DNA from: CAINVV01 sp038323575
Lineage (GTDB): Bacteria > Bacteroidota > Bacteroidia > Bacteroidales > Prolixibacteraceae
Assembly (NCBI GenBank): GCA_038323575.1
Contig: JBBQHB010000016.1
Coordinates: 1 to 64,000 of the forward strand
DNA length: 64,000 bases
Direction of reading: 5' to 3'
Part shown: in pieces, positions 62,834 to 64,000 of the stretch
Layout: every line of letters begins with the position of its first letter
Numbering within the stretch: the stretch's first letter is position 1
Position numbers and translations under genes: made by a program
Notes under the pieces: generated by a model
Seen by the model: the letters and a program-made list of their open reading frames with translations, nothing else
Databases searched by the model: none
What the model was told of the DNA's origin: nothing

Positions 62834-64000
62834 CTATTGTACGATGGTCATCTCGTTTACCAGGTTTTTGGCTCCTGCATATTTGTCGATGATCCACAGT
62901 ACAAAACGAATATCAACATTGATACATTTCTGCAGGTCAGGTTCAAAAGCAATGTTGCCGCTCATGGCTTCCCAGTTTCCGTCGAAAGCGATACCAATCA
63001 GTTCGCCTTTGTCGTTCATGACCGGACTGCCGGAATTACCGCCGGTAATGTCGTTGTTGGTGATGAAACAGGTGTGAAGCGATCCGTCTTTATCGGCGTA
63101 CCTGCCATATTCACCGGCACGATACATGTCAACCAGTTTTTGCGGGAAATCAAAATCTGCATCGCCGGCTTTGCCTTTTTCGGCATAACCTTTCAGGGTG
63201 GTGAAATAATTGTAATGGACACCATCCCTTGGATTGTAATCTCCGACAGTTCCATAGGTCAGCCTCATGGTGGAGTTTGCATCGGGGTAGCTGATTTTAG
63301 CCTTGTTCATCTCGTTAAGACCACCCACAAAAAGTCTCCTGCCATTTTCGAGATCGGCAGTTGATTTGCGTACATCCTCGCCAATGACTTTCATCGCATC
63401 CATCATGGATAATATCACGGTATAAACAGGATCCTTGTCCAAGACTTTTTTGGACGGATTTTTCAGAAAGGCTTCCAGCTTTTGCTGATCAGGGAATATA
63501 CTCTTTTTGAAAAGATGTTCGGCGTAAGCTGCCCAGTCGCTTTTGTATTTTTTATTCACCTCCTTAAAGACGGAAGGCTGGTATTTGGAAGCTACGTTTT
63601 CTGCATACATTTTAAACAATGCCGCTGTGATTTTCTGATCGGTTGCAGCATCGTAGTCGTTATAAAAACTTGCCAGAGAAGCTTTAAATCTTCCGGCAGC
63701 GGCTTTGATTTTTTCTTTGTCATTACCTTTTAATTCATCGTAAAGTGTACTTGCACCCAACGAAAACCGAAAGACCTCGGGACCGCCGATCAGCGCTTCA
63801 CGTGCATATTCGGATGCGATTTTATCGTCGACCGAAAGGTAAGCTTTTGCAATATTGTTCAGCGCATCGCCGTATTTGGCCTTTCTGGCAGCGTCTGCAT
63901 TCACCCAATTTGTAAAATCCTTTTCAATTTCCAGCTTCTGATCTATCACCTTCAATGCAGCCAGACCCATGTTTTCGCCGATCGAATATTTGTAATAGTT
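62834..64000 (-). CDS. S46 family dipeptidyl-peptidase, DPP7-like (5' end beyond the window)
   Basis: The open frame runs to the window edge, with codons before the first visible ATG (63970) also open, so the N-terminal half, including the His and Asp of the triad, is missing. The visible C-terminal part has the nucleophile region TGGNSGSPVMNDKGELIG and, 18 residues after the Ser, a Gly in AFDGNWEA. In P. gingivalis the equivalent residue is Gly673 in DPP7 and Arg673 in DPP11, so hydrophobic-P1 (DPP7-like) specificity is likely. Such peptidases are periplasmic and serve peptide feeding. Confidence 0.93.
   Translation of the reverse strand, partial: NYYKYSIGENMGLAALKVIDQKLEIEKDFTNWVNADAARKAKYGDALNNIAKAYLSVDDKIASEYAREALIGGPEVFRFSLGASTLYDELKGNDKEKIKAAAGRFKASLASFYNDYDAATDQKITAALFKMYAENVASKYQPSVFKEVNKKYKSDWAAYAEHLFKKSIFPDQQKLEAFLKNPSKKVLDKDPVYTVILSMMDAMKVIGEDVRKSTADLENGRRLFVGGLNEMNKAKISYPDANSTMRLTYGTVGDYNPRDGVHYNYFTTLKGYAEKGKAGDADFDFPQKLVDMYRAGEYGRYADKDGSLHTCFITNNDITGGNSGSPVMNDKGELIGIAFDGNWEAMSGNIAFEPDLQKCINVDIRFVLWIIDKYAGAKNLVNEMTIVQ

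Overview
The window looks like a chromosome segment of a member of the Bacteroidota, most likely an anaerobic or marine Bacteroidales/Marinilabiliales-type organism. The basis is gene content: a 2501-residue SprA (type IX secretion translocon), a DUF3098 protein beside ftsX, a GSCFA protein, an S46 peptidase, a carboxypeptidase-regulatory-like TonB receptor, futalosine-pathway mqnC and a Bacteroidetes-type glycogen cluster. Several start regions also carry the Bacteroidetes -7 promoter box TAnnTTTG, often as its reverse complement CAAAnnTA. No rRNA, tRNA, CRISPR array, prophage or complete insertion sequence was seen. No taxonomic search was possible.

Layout. 1-2.6 kb: efp, then queA and truB on the other strand, separated by a strong bidirectional terminator. 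2.7-6.4 kb: DUF3098, ftsX and a YfhO-family membrane protein (minus). 6.5-13.4 kb: a surface-glycan region with a flippase, a GT2 transferase, a methyltransferase and two GT4 transferases, interrupted by a HEPN/MNT pair set among repeats. 13.4-15 kb: tsaB and an orphan LytTR response regulator. 15-22.5 kb: a four-gene glycogen operon (debranching enzyme, GT4/5 synthase, GH57, phosphorylase). 22.6-25.5 kb: GSCFA protein, alpha/beta hydrolase and queG. 25.5-26.3 kb: three decayed genes. 26.8-33.1 kb: the suf iron-sulfur cluster genes sufBCD and sufS-sufE-sufT, broken into two blocks by a repeat-rich gap. 33.2-34.2 kb: thiL. 34.7-40.7 kb: a MacAB/TolC-type tripartite ABC exporter with two different permeases. 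40.7-52.2 kb: rnhB, sprA, ruvA, pdxA and pepA (minus). 52.2-57.8 kb: mqnC, speA and a TonB-dependent receptor. 57.8-64 kb: a PAS-domain remnant, B12-dependent nrdJ, waaA, rnhA and a partial DPP7-like S46 peptidase.

Most genes are housekeeping and intact. The unusual part is the spacer DNA. At least three families of dispersed repeats lie directly after, or even over, stop codons with a consistent orientation: (A) decamers close to AAGTGAGCTA at the ends of thiL, nrdJ and the methyltransferase; (B) purine-rich GACGAC-type arrays starting 0-5 nt after the stop codons of sufT, sufD and an exporter permease; (C) a two-hairpin module with core CCGCNTNGCGG and an ATTGTAG-like spacer, always downstream of B. 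The same spacers coincide with operon breaks and with gene remnants, so they look like active sites of genome remodelling. I regard this ordered, stop-codon-anchored composite element as the best candidate for something undescribed in the window.
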